DNA of 64,000 nt, taken from positions 7,921,931-7,985,930 of the forward strand of contig CM052357.1 in the NCBI GenBank assembly GCA_028551475.1, written 5' to 3'. Below, in pieces: positions 12,501 to 25,260 of this stretch. The notes below the pieces were generated by a model. That model did no database searches and had not been told where the DNA came from. It worked only from the letters and a program-made list of their open reading frames with translations. The stretch is from Casuarina equisetifolia (lineage: Eukaryota > Streptophyta > Magnoliopsida > Fagales > Casuarinaceae). Both the position numbers and the translations under genes were made by a program. Each line of letters opens with the position of its first letter. Within the stretch, counting starts at the first letter, position 1.

Positions 12501-14268
12501 TGATTAATCTAGTGATGATCCGCTAATTAATTCCTAGGAATAAAGTACTGAACTTCTGGTCTTTGGAGAGAAGCTTCTAGCCTTCTGGTAAACTAAAGTT
12601 GTGGTCGGCATTTAGTCCTCCATTATTCTTTGGCGAGTGGTGACTGAAGGAAGTTCTGTTGGTGGAATGACAAAAGTTACAGATCACGAAAAGGTACCCA
12701 GTATAGGAAAAGACAACATTTTATTTGGAAAAAACGAGAGAAAGCAACGCCAACAACTTTCTCATTCTTCCTGGTTTGTTTTCCTTCGCTTTTCGGGTTC
12801 CTTCTCCGTTCAGGCTGTTGTTAACTGTTGATAAAAAATCAATGGCAGACCTAGAATACTGATGTACTCACAACCATTAAAAAGAAACACATATGTACCC
12901 AAATTAGACAAGCATTTCCCAACTTTTCCATGTCTTTGCATGATGTTCACGATATGTTTTTAATTGATCTTGTTGAAGTGCCCGCCTTCAGTTGGGAAAT
13001 CTTGTATTGGGTCTCTCATTAATAAAACATTCGCACAATCTCAACGGGTAATGGTTGGCCTTCGTCTCTCTGTTTCCTTTTTGTTGGAGCTGATGGAAAT
13101 GGACTCTTCCGTATGCTGTTAGGCCACGCCGAAAGTCGCCGACCTTTCATATTTACTCGGTCCTCTGCAACATCGGTTGTCATATGGATGATGATTCATG
13201 AAACAATAGTGGTGGTGATGCAATCGTCTGATCTTGTAGTTTCAGGGATAAAATTAATAGTGGTAGCAGAACCTGCAAGTATATCAACGTCTTCCTCTCC
13301 CACGAGTTAAATAGCTTTATTGAAAATCAAAATTGTCCCACGTTGTTAATATTATTGAAAATCATAATTACGAATAAAGAATTTTGACATAAGAGAGAAA
13401 ATGTAGAAGTAAAAGAGAAACAAGAAAAAAAAAAAAAAGGAAAGAAAAAAGAAATACCATAATCATAAGGCCAACTGGCTTGTTAAGATATCATATAAGA
13501 GCAAAACATATTGGAATTAAGATTTTATTTTTTGTTACAAAATATTTATACACTATTTCAGCCAAGACAATAAATAGTAATAGATGACAATGAATATAGT
13601 TGTGACAAAGAAGGTGGTAGAAAATATTGAAGCCATTATTGTGTAGATTTGGTTAGTGATAGAGAATTTTGGATGGTGATATCTTGTTAACTGGGTGCAT
13701 TTAATTACCTTATTTATGTATCTTAATATGTTATAAGACAATTAATTTTAAAATAAGAAATATGATTTTTTAACATAATGTTAGAATTAAATTTATTTAT
13801 AACACTTCATTACTCTAGACTAAATTCCTATAATTTTCTCGTGAAAATAATAGTTCACCTCTACTACTAATATCAGATTTTGAAAGGATTGTACGTGATT
13901 CTACTTATTATATGAAAGGATTGTACGTGATTAGAATCTTAATCAATAAAAAATTTCTGGGTTACTTTATAGGTTACATTCAAGCCTGGTTTTGACAACA
14001 GAAAATATCAAACCGGCTACAAAGATTATGAGGCCCCCTGCGTACATAAACAGAAAAAAGACGTGCCAAGCGAAAGATGTTGCTAGACCTCCCGTCGTAA
14101 CAGGCAAATCCAGACACACAACTCTCTAAATATAGCTCAGGTAGTGCCAGCGGTGGGCAATATAAGAGGCATAGCCACAAGCCAACCGCATTAAAGGGAG
14201 AGGTTGGTTCGATTCTGCTGAGTTGTGTCTTAGAGGAACACGGCCTGTTTAGAGACAGACACTTTGTA
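9507..14268. other. Long intergenic region, mostly non-coding
   Basis: No complete gene is visible. At about 9880-10200 there are coding-like scraps, including an open stretch of 43 codons (reading LLEVEKERQVKELSSEKM... and ending at TAG near 10134) followed by a hydrophobic stretch; no family was recognised. AT-rich DNA occurs at 10300-10520 and 13320-13960. A 20-bp motif (TGAAAGGATTGTACGTGATT) is repeated at 13881 and 13913. A poly-A tract lies near 13427. Short open frames at 10641, 11776 and 13113 look random. Confidence 0.5.
14161..14167 (+). promoter_or_regulatory. Possible TATA box of the carbonic anhydrase gene
   Basis: TATAAGA lies about 108 bp upstream of ATG 14269. That would place transcription start near 14190 and give a leader of about 80 nt. 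This rests on motif and position only. Confidence 0.35.
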
Positions 14269-16364
14269 ATGGCACCCAGATTTGCCTTCCCAGTCCTTGC
14301 TTTCGCGTTGTTACTCGTTGGAACTGCTGCTAGTGGTGATGGTATGATCTCTCTGTCTGTCTCTGTCTCTGTCCCTGGTTATAGTACGAAGAAATGGTGG
14401 ATGGATTCGTTTTTGTTGTTTTTTACGTGGGGAACTTCTGTTTTCTGCATTGAGATCGTATTTTTCTTGGCCTGATGGGTATTTAGTTGTTGTCATCCCC
14501 AAGCAGTTCTGATGTTTCCATGATCGACATCGACGATACTGCAAAATTCTGTGTTTCTTGACAGGTTTCTGATTCTTTCAATGTTGGAATGTTTCCTTCC
14601 AGGGCATGACGGAGCTGAGTTTGGCTATATCGGCCAGAAAGGCCCCCGGCAATGGGGAAGCTTGAGCCCTAAGTACGCAACATGCAAAAACGGGACGCAT
14701 CAGTCCCCTGTGGACATCGTGAAGAATCAAGTTGTTCACAGCAAGAGTTTGAAGCCTTTAACTAGAGATTACGCTCCTGCAAATGCCACCTTAATCAACA
14801 ATGGCTTTAACGTTGCGGTTTGTTCCTCATTTTGCAAATACAACTTTTTCTTAGCTTTTCTTCCTTTGCTTGGTTAGATTGCTAATCAGTTTTGTGTTGT
14901 TATTAATCATTACTAAGGAATTGATTAAAATTTATGACATAATTTTCTTCCACCCCCTTTTCTCCCATAGAAATGCAACTGGACCATCTATCAACCCTCC
15001 ATGTGAAACATGATGACATAATGCCAAATTCAAAATGCTACCTACCAAAATCAAGACAACGGGGTCCAATGTCCAACCTAAAATCAAGACAAACAAGCAA
15101 GAGTCATGTCAAAGACTCTAAAACTGTACAAGAGTCTTATAGCATATGGTTTAGATGGGTTAAAAGGCTTTACGAATAAATTAGACTTAAATAGTTAAAT
15201 AACTCGATTACCTAGGAGAGTTATATTCTTTTCTTGTGAATGATCACTTTAGATCAGTACGATTTGGATCTTATCTTAAATTGTCAAGTAGTCCCTTTCA
15301 ATCTAACTTAACCATTGAGTTAAAGAGAGAAACATATAGAATAACCTAGCTGTCCTTAACCAGCATGTTTAGTTTACGTTGTATGGTGTTGGAAATTTAC
15401 TTATTTTCCCAATGCAGGTTTTATTCAACGGATATGTGGGAGAGGTGAATGTAAATGGAAAGAACTACAGCTTGAAGCATGTGCACTGGCACACTCCTTC
15501 TGAGCACTGCATTGATGGAGTACGGTATGCTGTCTCTGTCTTCCTCTTTGTCTCTGTCCCTTTATTCTCTCCGACACCAGCGCACCGACACACATGGAAG
15601 CAACTCCTGTTTACAGGGGATGAAGTAGAAACAAGAACATCTTTTTCTTGTAATTCTGTGATTTGATGCAAGTTCCTGCATAATTAACAGAAACTTGTTG
15701 TAACTAAGGTATCCAGCGGAGATGCATTTGGTCCACAAGGCAGCCGACGGCAACATCTCGGTTGTGGGAATCCTCTACAAATATGGTGCTCCCGATGCCT
15801 TTCTTTCTAAGGTAGATTTCATATTGTATAAATGAAAACACTTAGGTTATGAAAATTGAAAATTCAAGTATTCTTTTAATAACATATATCATTCATGGTT
15901 GCAGATTAAGGACAAGTTGGAAGAACTGGGCAAGGACAAAAGTGAAAAGCAAGAAGAAGCTCAGGTCCCTCTTGGGGTCATAAATGCCAAGTACATGGGG
16001 CGAAAGACCCATGAAGAAGAGTCTCGGATCCCTCTTGGGGTCGTAAGAACCAAGTACATGGAGCGAAAGACCCGCGCGTATTACCGATACATGGGCTCTC
16101 TCAGCACTCCTCCATGCTCAGAGGACACCATTTGGAACGTCCTCGGCAAGGTTAGTCAATTATTAATGTTTGAATTGGAGACATTTATGTACAGGGACAG
16201 AGAATTTGACATGGGTAATCGCCGTTCAGGTGAGAACAATCTCCGAGGATCAGGTAAAGGCTCTCAAGGCACCGCTGAAGCCGGAAGACAAGGAGAACGC
16301 AAGGCCACTGCAGCCTTTGAACGGGAGAAAGATTGAACTGTATCATGAACTAGCCAGCCACTAG
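14269..16364 (+). CDS. Alpha-type carbonic anhydrase, secreted
   Basis: It would interconvert CO2 and bicarbonate. Six exons: 14269-14341, 14603-14817, 15418-15524, 15709-15811, 15905-16150 and 16230-16364; 879 nt, 292 aa. Residues 1-22 form a hydrophobic signal peptide, so the product is apoplastic, or plastid through the secretory route as for some plant alpha CAs. The domain begins at EFGYIGQKGPRQWGSL. The three zinc histidines are visible: H119 and H121 in HVHWHTPSEH, and H138 in AEMHLVHK. YMGSLSTPPC carries the conserved active-site Thr and a cysteine that probably pairs with the one in YATCKNGTHQSP. ARPLQPLNGRKIELY near the end is diagnostic. Oddity: residues 186-206 and 207-227 are a tandem duplication (63 bp) in the loop before YYRYMGS, where relatives have one copy. 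No frame is broken. Nectarin-3-like dual function cannot be judged. Confidence 0.92.
15964..16089 (+). repeat. In-frame 63-bp tandem duplication within the carbonic anhydrase exon 5
   Basis: The stretch CCCTCTTGGGGTC starts in the same place in both units, at 15967 and 16030, giving a period of exactly 63 bp. The units encode QVPLGVINAKYMGRKT and RIPLGVVRTKYMERKT plus five linker residues each. The units differ at several bases, so the duplication is not an assembly stutter. Confidence 0.85.
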
Positions 16365-18125
16365 TTATATTAGCTACCAGTTTTATCATCATTGTTGTCA
16401 CCTAATTAAAACTCGGCTGTGGATGCTTTTCTGCATAGCGTCTGTGTTGTTGCACAAATAGAAGAACGAGTTGGATTTCAACTCTTTATTTTTCTCTATT
16501 TGTATTTTTATTAAACATTATTATAATTTAGAATACTTAATCCTAATCCAAAAATCAACTCAAAGAAATCTTAAACAGAGTTTATACATATAAGATAATT
16601 CACATTGTTCTTAATACGTGTCTTGCAATCATTATAGACTTTGGGCTTTGTGGCAAGGATTAATATATCCCTTTACAAACCACCATGACTTGTATGCATA
16701 GAAGGTAGTGTTTTTTTAAACTTGAGTGTAATATCATATTAAAAAGTTTCACTTTTTTTGTTTAAAAATTAACTTTAGAGTAAGACAATTTATTCTTCCA
16801 TAAATAAAGCATATAAAGAATTCTAGATGGGATTCAAGTAATATAGAAAACCCATATAATTATTAAATTATCGGTCCACAGACGTTAGGTAATCGATTTA
16901 GGTTGCATATGACTTGAATTTTTTAAGTTGCTTTTTCGAGTTGGTATGATTGGGTTGGGCTGAGTCAAAGGACAACAACTTGATCCAAGCTAACCCATAA
17001 GAAATCCTAAAAGTTTCTTTTCACGTTTTAAGAGCCACCACTAGAGAGGAAAGAGGGGAATTTTCACTCTTTAACCCATAAAAGATCCAAGCTTATTGAA
17101 CCCTTCCTTGGATGATTCTTCCTTGCTTTTAGTCCAGCAAATTGAGTGGTGCTCCAATTTGTCCTATGGTCTCTTCTTCTAAATCGAAGGGTTTCCTGTT
17201 GCTTCTTTTTATATAATTTATTTGCTGCACTATTCATACATTATATACTATTTATGAACAAATACAAGACAATAATGAATTTAGAACCTAAATTAGTAAC
17301 AATCCGACTAGTTGCTGCAAAGGGTGGCTATCAAATTAATGTAAAACAGCTGATATTGACTCCACACCTACCACTTTGGACCAGCAATTGATTCGCAATT
17401 ATATTGGGCACTGAAACAGAGTGACTGTCCTATAGACATGCTTCTGAATTAGAACAATTCAAACTCAGAACTCTGTCAGCAAAATACTTCCCTTTTTCCG
17501 GGAAAGTTCATGTTACTTTCAGGAGTAAATTTGTAAGCAGATGGGGGTGGGTGAGACAGAGGCCTTAGATAGAGCTACGGCATAGGAAGCAGCCAAGTCT
17601 AGTCAAAAGTCTACACCTTTCACAGAGCGGCGTCCACTTTAGGCGCCAATCGCGCCGGTGCCCTTGACAGAGACCCTCGCCTGTGACTGAACAACAAAGG
17701 CTACTATCAAGAATTCACGACCGACAACTAACCAGTACAGACAAAATTCAATCAACCGCAGCGCATGTGTCCTGTTGGGTCCTACGTTGGGTTAATTTTT
17801 ATTTTTATTTTTTTAATTTTTCAGTTGATGTTGCCGTAAATCAAAATTTATGAATATTCATCAGCGGAAAGTAAATACAGAATTCGAAATATAAAACTAG
17901 AACAAAAGTAGAAAAATTTTACCGCTGCTAACACTCGTACATATGTACAAAAGAAAGAAAAACTAACCCTTATAACTTTTTTACCCTTGGAGGGCGAAAC
18001 CGTTATTTCAATGTGCCACGTCATCCAAAGACCATCGGAGAGACTCCCAATCGCGACCATACCAAATTACCTGCGTGGAACCCACACGACTCACTATGCG
18101 ACACGGAACACATCTAGGAATCGAA
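16365..18125. other. Intergenic region between carbonic anhydrase and the minus-strand gene
   Basis: AT-rich up to about 17500 with no supported gene. A more GC-rich patch at 17560-17770 may belong to the 3' flank of the minus-strand gene. The short open frame at 17146 looks random. Confidence 0.5.
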
Positions 18126-18977
18126 TCATGCCACGTCTCCGGCCAACGAGTCGGACTTTCTACCGGATGCGAATCGCTTCATGGCGCCCAAACCGGGGGG
18201 TGAGATCTCCGAGACGCTCAATCTAGGTGCTGACTCGGCGAACGACGCGTCGAGGTCAGATGCAGTGCTATGACGGGCTGCGATCGTCGCGCTAAATCTG
18301 GTAGGCGATACGGGCTTCGGCGCGTCCGTTCTAGTCGCCTTCTTTTCTCGGGAACCGGACCGGAACATGGCCCGAAAAGTGGCGAAAAGGCCAGCTTTCT
18401 TTTTGGGGCATGGTTTTTCTTTCTCGGCTACAGGTTCAGTAGACCGCCGCCGGCTCTTCATTCTGCGATTCCGATCCCGCTTTGATCTCACCCTTCCCAT
18501 ACAGGAGACCTTCGGGGACGACGGTTCAACCAGCGAAGACTCCGATTTGCCAGACGATCCGGAGCGCTTGGGGAACAACCGAATGTTTCCCGGTCTGCCG
18601 TTCCGGCGGGTCTTGGCATCAACAAAACAAGACTTCTGAATTTTCGGCAAGCCAATAATCGCAGCCTTAGACTTGAGGTTCCGCGAGAAGCGCTGAGAGT
18701 TGGAGTTGGAGCCAGGATTCAGATTCGGATTCAAGTTCGTCGAGTGAGCGTTTCCTTTTCCCGAGTCCTTCCTCTCGTAGAAAGCACGCTGGTCGAACCA
18801 ATCAAGCTCGGCGTCCTTGGACAGCCAGAACGACTCCGGCGGGAAATCCGGGGGAACATCCTCTTGATCTGGCTGCTCCCGCGGATGATCTCCGTCGGCA
18901 AGCGTTTCACAGGCGATCTTCCTGTCGGAGCCGCCGGCACAGGCTGAAACCAGCGTCTCTAAATCCACTTGCGGCAT
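18126..18977 (-). CDS. Plant-specific basic, Ser/Arg-rich protein of unknown function
   Basis: A single open exon encodes 283 aa starting MPQVDLETLVSACAGG. A longer reading to 19013 would need a TTG start, so the ATG at 18977 is preferred. Visible blocks are an acidic N-terminal part ending PPDFPPESFWLSKDAELDWF, then FYERKDSGKGN; an Asn/Pro/Ser repeat (NLNPNLNPGSNSNS); KSKAAIIGLPKIQKSCFV; a conserved-looking SSPKVSCMGRVRSKRDR followed by a strongly basic segment (MKSRRRS); a FATFRAMFRSG block; and a Ser-rich tail. Similar proteins exist across eudicots as I remember, but I cannot assign a function. The basic patch fits a nuclear or membrane-associated regulator; this is only inference. No transmembrane segment is seen. 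GC content is higher than in its surroundings, as is usual for single-exon genes here. Confidence 0.8.
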   Translation of the reverse strand: MPQVDLETLVSACAGGSDRKIACETLADGDHPREQPDQEDVPPDFPPESFWLSKDAELDWFDQRAFYERKDSGKGNAHSTNLNPNLNPGSNSNSQRFSRNLKSKAAIIGLPKIQKSCFVDAKTRRNGRPGNIRLFPKRSGSSGKSESSLVEPSSPKVSCMGRVRSKRDRNRRMKSRRRSTEPVAEKEKPCPKKKAGLFATFRAMFRSGSREKKATRTDAPKPVSPTRFSATIAARHSTASDLDASFAESAPRLSVSEISPPGLGAMKRFASGRKSDSLAGDVA

Positions 18978-20463
18978 CCTAATCCAACACACAAAACCAC
19001 AGAAAAAACACAAAGAAAGAGAGAAAATGTTGAAGATGGAGTGGTTGAAGCAGAAGGTTGTAAAAGGAAAGAAGAAAGAAACAGTAGTGTGGAAAAATCG
19101 GAGGAGCGAGAGAGAATGGTTTTTTGGAGGGAGAGTTTCAACTTCTTGACTCGAGCCGGTGGGTTCTTTTTGAAGACAGCCAGAGCCTTAAATTTCCCCA
19201 AAAAAAAAAGTCAAATTAATACCAAAGCTCTCCCTTACAAAACGGCGTCTCGCTTTTAGCTTTTCCCAGCGTATTCCGCCGGCTCGGCCACGACCCAGCC
19301 ATTTACATTGCTTTACCCTTATAAAAATTAAAAAGACTAATTTAATTAAAGTTGATTTTACAGTGTCAAAAGAGTTCATTGAAAAGTTAAGTTGTAGTCG
19401 AATTCCCTCCTTTTTCCATGCATGTGAATTGTAATAAAAAAAAAATTAAAATTAAGTTATAAAAAAACTCTATTAACCTAGTAATAACTGGATCATACCC
19501 TTGACTAACGAATTCACCAATTAAAACATTCAAATATCATTGGCCTCCCATATAAGTGAGTATAACTAAATAATTTTTTTAGTTAGTATAAATAATTTTA
19601 ATTAATTTCTAAGAGCAATAATAATAAGTAGCGGCACACATTCCCTGTAAATCGTGGTTAAAACCCGGAATCCAAGCTTGTGATGAGCAGGTGGAGATGC
19701 CAGGCCGTCCGAGATACGTGCCATCGGGATGAGGTAGACAATGAGAAGGAAATGATGGCAGAATAATTGAATATTGATTCTGCATCTAACATGCAATAAT
19801 CAAGCTCTTGTTTATCGTGTAGTTTAAGGAATATATATAGCTGGCCCTTATGGGTTCTGTAGGTGATTATTATTATCCCTAAGCCCTATGACGGCACTCC
19901 CAAGCTTTGCCACGCAATTTCTTTCCATCCAAACACCCTCTTCCCTTTTTTTTTTTTTTTCTTTTTTTTTTTTAAGGGGGGTTGGTTTAACGACTAAATT
20001 TTTGATGGGTTTGCATGTATGGACAGCCTAGAGAATTAAGTTGATTTAACAATGTTTATAGTTCAAGAAAATATTGGACTAATATGGAATAACACCCACC
20101 ATTAATATTAACTTATGATGTAAAATAATAATACTTTTCTAGCATTTACTTCTATGTTTTTGGGAAACTTGAGTCTAAACTTTTGGAGGATTTGGTTAAA
20201 AATGGAGTAATCATATTTCCTTAAGTAGTGGATTTGCTTACGTGACATGCATATCTTTCTTGGGGAATAAAATCTAAATTCTTAGTCACTCTTGACTGAG
20301 TACAAGATTACGTAAAAGAGACAACTAGATGATTCTATTCTACCATTCCAAGTATTAAAATAGTTAAGTTTGATATTTCATGCGATACTGTGATGTCACA
20401 TGAAACGATTATTTCATCTTTAAAAAAAAGAAAATAAATTAGGTTTGCTTGATAAAATTATTC

Positions 20464-20466
<3 letters not shown>

Positions 20467-20503
<37 letters not shown>
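20467..20503. repeat. (TA)n microsatellite
   Basis: About 18 uninterrupted TA units, flanked by TTCTTC and TTTATTTTT. It is likely to vary in length between individuals. Confidence 0.95.
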
Positions 20504-20506
<3 letters not shown>

Positions 20507-22320
20507 ATTTTTTATTTTTCCTCTTGACGGGTCGCTTTGGTAGGTGGACTAAATTTGCAATGGTTGCGGTAGAAGGAATCCTAGAGGCTGATTAGGTACG
20601 ACTTGTGACAAAACAGATGTGGAGGAAAGTCTTCCATGCCATGACAGCAAACTTTATCACTTTGCGTCTTGCTTGGTCGAGGACATTGACATTCAGCTAT
20701 TAGGGACACAAAACTTGAAAAGCAAAGAACAGGGAAAGAAGAACGAGCATTCTAGTATGTTTTGTCATCATTTGGTGCCTAAAACGTTCGTCTCTCTGCA
20801 GGATTGAGCAAGTAAAGGTAAAATGCTGTGTGGCCCCTTTTTTAATTGCAATTTTTTTGGGTCCCTTTATGAAGTTGTCAATTTGAGGTCTTCTTTGTTT
20901 AGAAGCTCTCAAGCTCAACATCCGTTACTTGTGCTCGTCTTTTCTAACAAAAAAAATGAAATAATGGGTCTTAGAAGAGAAACAAATTTGTTGACATGAT
21001 ATTAGAATTTATGATTTAGATAAATGAGACCAATCCATGATAAAATCCACAATTTTACAACGAAATAATTGTAAGAAGGATGTTAAAATATTTATCATTA
21101 TTTTGAAACGAACTTCACCAAGAATGTGAAGGATTCATTATTTTATATTTTCATTATACTTTTCTAGAAATAATAATCCTAGTTAGAAATAATTACTATT
21201 ATTAAAAAGAAAATGGATACTAGTTAGAAATACTCATTTTAGTATTTAAGTTAAAAAAAAAATCCATTCACTTGTGGATGAGATATCTATAAAAAAATAT
21301 TTCTTTCACATTTGAAATGAGTGAATATATTAAAATTTAGCACATGTGAAAGAGTTTCTTTCTCTTATAAATCTTTTAAGTTGAACTCTGGTAAGTTAAC
21401 AAGAGTTCATTAACCTTTAAGCCAAAAGTAGGTGAGTTAAAAAAAAAAAAAATTCTAACAAAGAAGAAAGACCCATCTTAATACTCAAATTATTAGAACT
21501 GTAAACATAATTCGGGGAGCATGTTCTACAGACTTCTTTCAAAGGCCTATTAGTAGGGAAGGCAGGGCTAACCGGGTATTTAAAAATAAAATCCCTAGGG
21601 AACATAATCAAACTCTTCATATGACCTGATGACCTATTTTCGGACAGACTGCCTGAAACTGTGGTCCATGGGCAGAAAAGAAAACCCGCCGTTTCAATCA
21701 GCGGCTGGTTGGAACGGCCATGTGATGGGTTGCCGTCGACGAAGCCTCTTTTTCTTTTTCCAGCTTCTTTCCTTTTCCTTCGTGTTAGGTCCAACTTCTA
21801 TAATGAAGTAGACAATTTTCAGGCCTCCAGCAAAGTCAACAATAATTGCGTAAGAAACCAGCATGAAGATATAACATTATGACATTCATGAGAATACCAT
21901 TCATGCCGATGCCACCACCTTCGCATCAGTTTCATTTTTTTTTTAACTGTTTATAAAGTTGAGAATTTTTCTGGGTTTAAATGTGACTTTTCCTTTTTCT
22001 TGAGGTGGGTGTTGAAAATTTAGTTTGTTCCTAATTCTGAAAACACTATCATTGCCTTTGGTCCAAGCGATATTCATTACGACGTTTAACAACTATGGAT
22101 TTCTTTATCATGCTATATATAATGATAATTGAATTCAAGAAGATAAGGAGGGCGTTTGGGGTACGGGATTTGGATGAAAAGGAAAGGAAGAGAATTTAAA
22201 ACAACATGTTCTGTAGGAAATGATAAGGTTTTGTCTTACGTGAGAGTTTAAGAGGTATTGGAATGATCTGTCAGAAACATTACATCCCTTTCTGACAGAC
22301 TTGCTTCCCATTCAAAATAT

Positions 22321-22350
22321 CATAAAAATAAAAAATAAAAAATAAAAAAT
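22321..22350. repeat. (AAAAAT)n short tandem repeat
   Basis: About four units of A5-6T, directly readable. Confidence 0.8.
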
Positions 22351-25170
22351 CTTCCCGTTCCTTTTGTTAATCAACCAATAATACCAAGTTTCTTCAACTT
22401 CCTTCCTGAACTTGTAAACAACACAATGATTTCTTCGGAATCCTGCAAACATTAGGCAGTATACCGTCCATTACGGTGTTCAATTTTGCCGTTTCTTCCA
22501 TCATTTGATTTGGTAATCAATTACTCGGGAAGATGAATCTTAATCCTCCACTTCTGCCTGCCCTTGTCAGGAGTATCATAAGCATGAGGGACAAATAGAA
22601 GTGCCCAATTTCTTAGTCAAATTTTTTAATTATTGGTCCGTTGATGACTTAATTAGGTCTAAAATTCTTTGTCATTTTTTGCTCCTGGATGGTTAAGATC
22701 TACTTGTTTAGGAACCCATTGATTAATAAGTAATTTTTATCGATCCAAGTTTCATTTGTTGAAATCTAGTTTCTGTCCTATATTGTCAACATATTAGTTT
22801 ATTATATTTCTTCTCTTAGAACCATGATTAGTGGAGGAAATGAATATTTTAATATTGTATTAAGAACTCAAGTTTCAAGTAGAATATTTCTTCAATCCTT
22901 ATAAGTGTTTCTTTATCTTGAACAAATAAATGTGTTAAAATTATTGGAGAAGAAAATTTTATATTGAAGATAAAAATACTTGTAATATGTTTATAAGTTT
23001 AAATAAATCCTCTTTTAATAAGGGTTTTTGGGATGAAACATATTTAGGTTTTTTATATGATAACAAAGTTATTTATTTCTTCATATGATCCAACCAAACC
23101 ATAAAAATGGATTAGTCTAGTAAAAAGATTAAGTTTGGAATAAGGAATAATATAAGACAAAAGAATCTCTTTACTTTGAAAAGAATAATATTTATGATGT
23201 ACCTTATAAATTTAAACAATTAGAGTAAAATAGATTTGGACCTTCTATAAAAATTTAATTTATTTCATATTGTTAAATCTTAGCAAATTGTGCTCCTTAT
23301 ATGTGAAAACATTCTAAAAACACACGAAAGGTAATCAATTTGCTTTTGTAAAGTTAATATTTTTACAAGTAATTATTTGAATGTGTTGACATCTCTCCAT
23401 CTCTCTTTCCCTCCTTTGAGTTCATCATGAAGAGGATTCCGAGCCTCGCCGAGCCAGATTAAAGGAAGCCGGCCCACCAAAAAGTAATACACGATTAAGA
23501 AATGGGTATGGTCTCCGGTCTACTGGAAGGAAAAGAGGGATTAAATTAGGGAAAAGAACAAGAATCACGAGGGCGGGTGGGGTACGTTGGAGTCCACGAA
23601 GAAGAAGAAGACCACGTTAAAGTTCTTCAATATAAATGTGCAGAAACTTCATATGCAGACACACTTTCTGTCTCCCGATCCAACCAAAGCCGCCCCCGAA
23701 AAGCTTGCCTACGCAGCCATGATGAAGCTTCTCCTTTCGGTTTCTAGAAGGTGAGAGCTGTAGGAATGTGAAAGGTAAACATAAGATTTTCATGGCAGGA
23801 GAAATTCTGCAGAATGTTAGGTAATTATGTAACCTAGGAATATATTCTGTAAAAAAAAGGTGGTGCTGAGAATACCCACCAAACCTGGGATTAAACATAA
23901 ATGTTTTAAACAGTGGTTGTCTTACCTCAATGGTGTTTTGAGTTTTTACCTCCTTTTTACAAGAATCAGTTTTAGAAAATGAAATTGAACCCTTTCAATA
24001 AGGTATTATTAAAATCAGTTTCAACAAAAGACCTCTAGAAGGTTAGGCATGTTGGGTCAATCATTCAAAATTCATTATTTTTCTGTTGGCATGTTCTGAA
24101 ATGGCTCCATCAGCACTTTAGTCTTTTTCCTATAATAAATTAAGGGATAGATAGTCTTGACAGGTGGGAAGAAAGAACAACCCAGATCGTGCTTTGAGTT
24201 TTTCTTGTGACCTTCAACGACTTTGAATAATTATTGAAAGTGAAGTGGAAACTTGTTACTGATCCTTCACCATTAAATGCTTGAAAACCATGCTTAAATC
24301 TGCCGGAACCCCTTAATCTCCTTTTACTTATATCTTGCTTTACTCATGATCATCACTTCATCATGTTTGAATCTCATTATCAGTTTTAAATGGTGGGATA
24401 AACAAGAACCCAAGCCTAATTCGTTACGCTTAAGCTTCTCTAATGGTGTAGTCTGCCCCGGGAAGCAGGGTAGTTATCCTTTTCAGCCTATCAACATAAG
24501 CAAAACCCTGCCCTCACGCTTCAGGAAAAGGCAACTTGGTACGTCGGGTAACAAGTACGACAACATGTGGACTTTGAATATGTGTCCTTGTCTTTGTTTA
24601 ACCCAAGTTGCAAGGGGGTGCTACAATAATTTAGTCCTTTATAACCTGAAAGAGAAGTTGAAAGGCTATGCGCGAACTAGCTCATTAGGTCAAAGATAAC
24701 ATAGCTTGTGATGCGTCAACAGAATTAGTTGCTCACAATTAATAGTACAACAATTTTTACGGTCTAAGACTAATGATTCGTAACTAGTTAATAAATTTAA
24801 GCATTTTCGTAAAGTGGTGGCAGATTAGTATTACAATTGATATCAAAGATAAATTACATATATTGAGTTCAAACCTCAATTAAGTATGTCTAAAATAATC
24901 CACTTGGGCCTAAGGACGAAAGGGGTGCAATAGTGGGTTGCCATGTAAGCAAGCTAGAATATAACATTAAGGGTGTTAGATTAAAAGTATAGTAGAATGT
25001 TACAGTTTAAAAGTAATTATTTATAATTAGTTAAGGTCTTTTAGCAAAGTGGTCATAAATTGTTACAACAATGATTGCCGTAATAATCATTACTATTTTA
25101 ATTTGAATTGGTCATGATAAATATAGAGTTACTAATATTGATCAATTTTTAAATTAAAAATAAAAATGTA

Positions 25171-25260
25171 TTTCTTGTTGGAAGATAATGCGATTAGTTC
25201 TCTTCTGTTGGAAGATAATGTGATTAGTGATATTTTTTTGGAAGACAATGTGATTAGCTA
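25171..25260 (+). repeat. Three-copy 30-bp minisatellite
   Basis: Three consecutive 30-bp units share the core TTGGAAGAYAATGYGATTAG. The copies have diverged, the third most. It is not coding. Confidence 0.85.

Noticed and set aside
14195-14225. tRNA-like GGTTCGATTCTGC string
   Set aside because: No acceptor stem, D-arm or anticodon arm can be folded around it; it sits in the carbonic anhydrase leader.
18977-19013. N-terminal extension MCFFCGFVCWIR of the 18126-18977 protein
   Set aside because: It would need a TTG start; the ATG at 18977 begins the conserved-looking MPQVDLETLV.
21417-21794. 125-codon minus-strand frame rich in Arg/Lys at its start
   Set aside because: No family resemblance, no splice partner and no flanking gene signals.
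24346-24699. 117-codon plus-strand frame
   Set aside because: No domain was recognised and its flanks show no promoter or splice structure; it is probably random or a remote relic.
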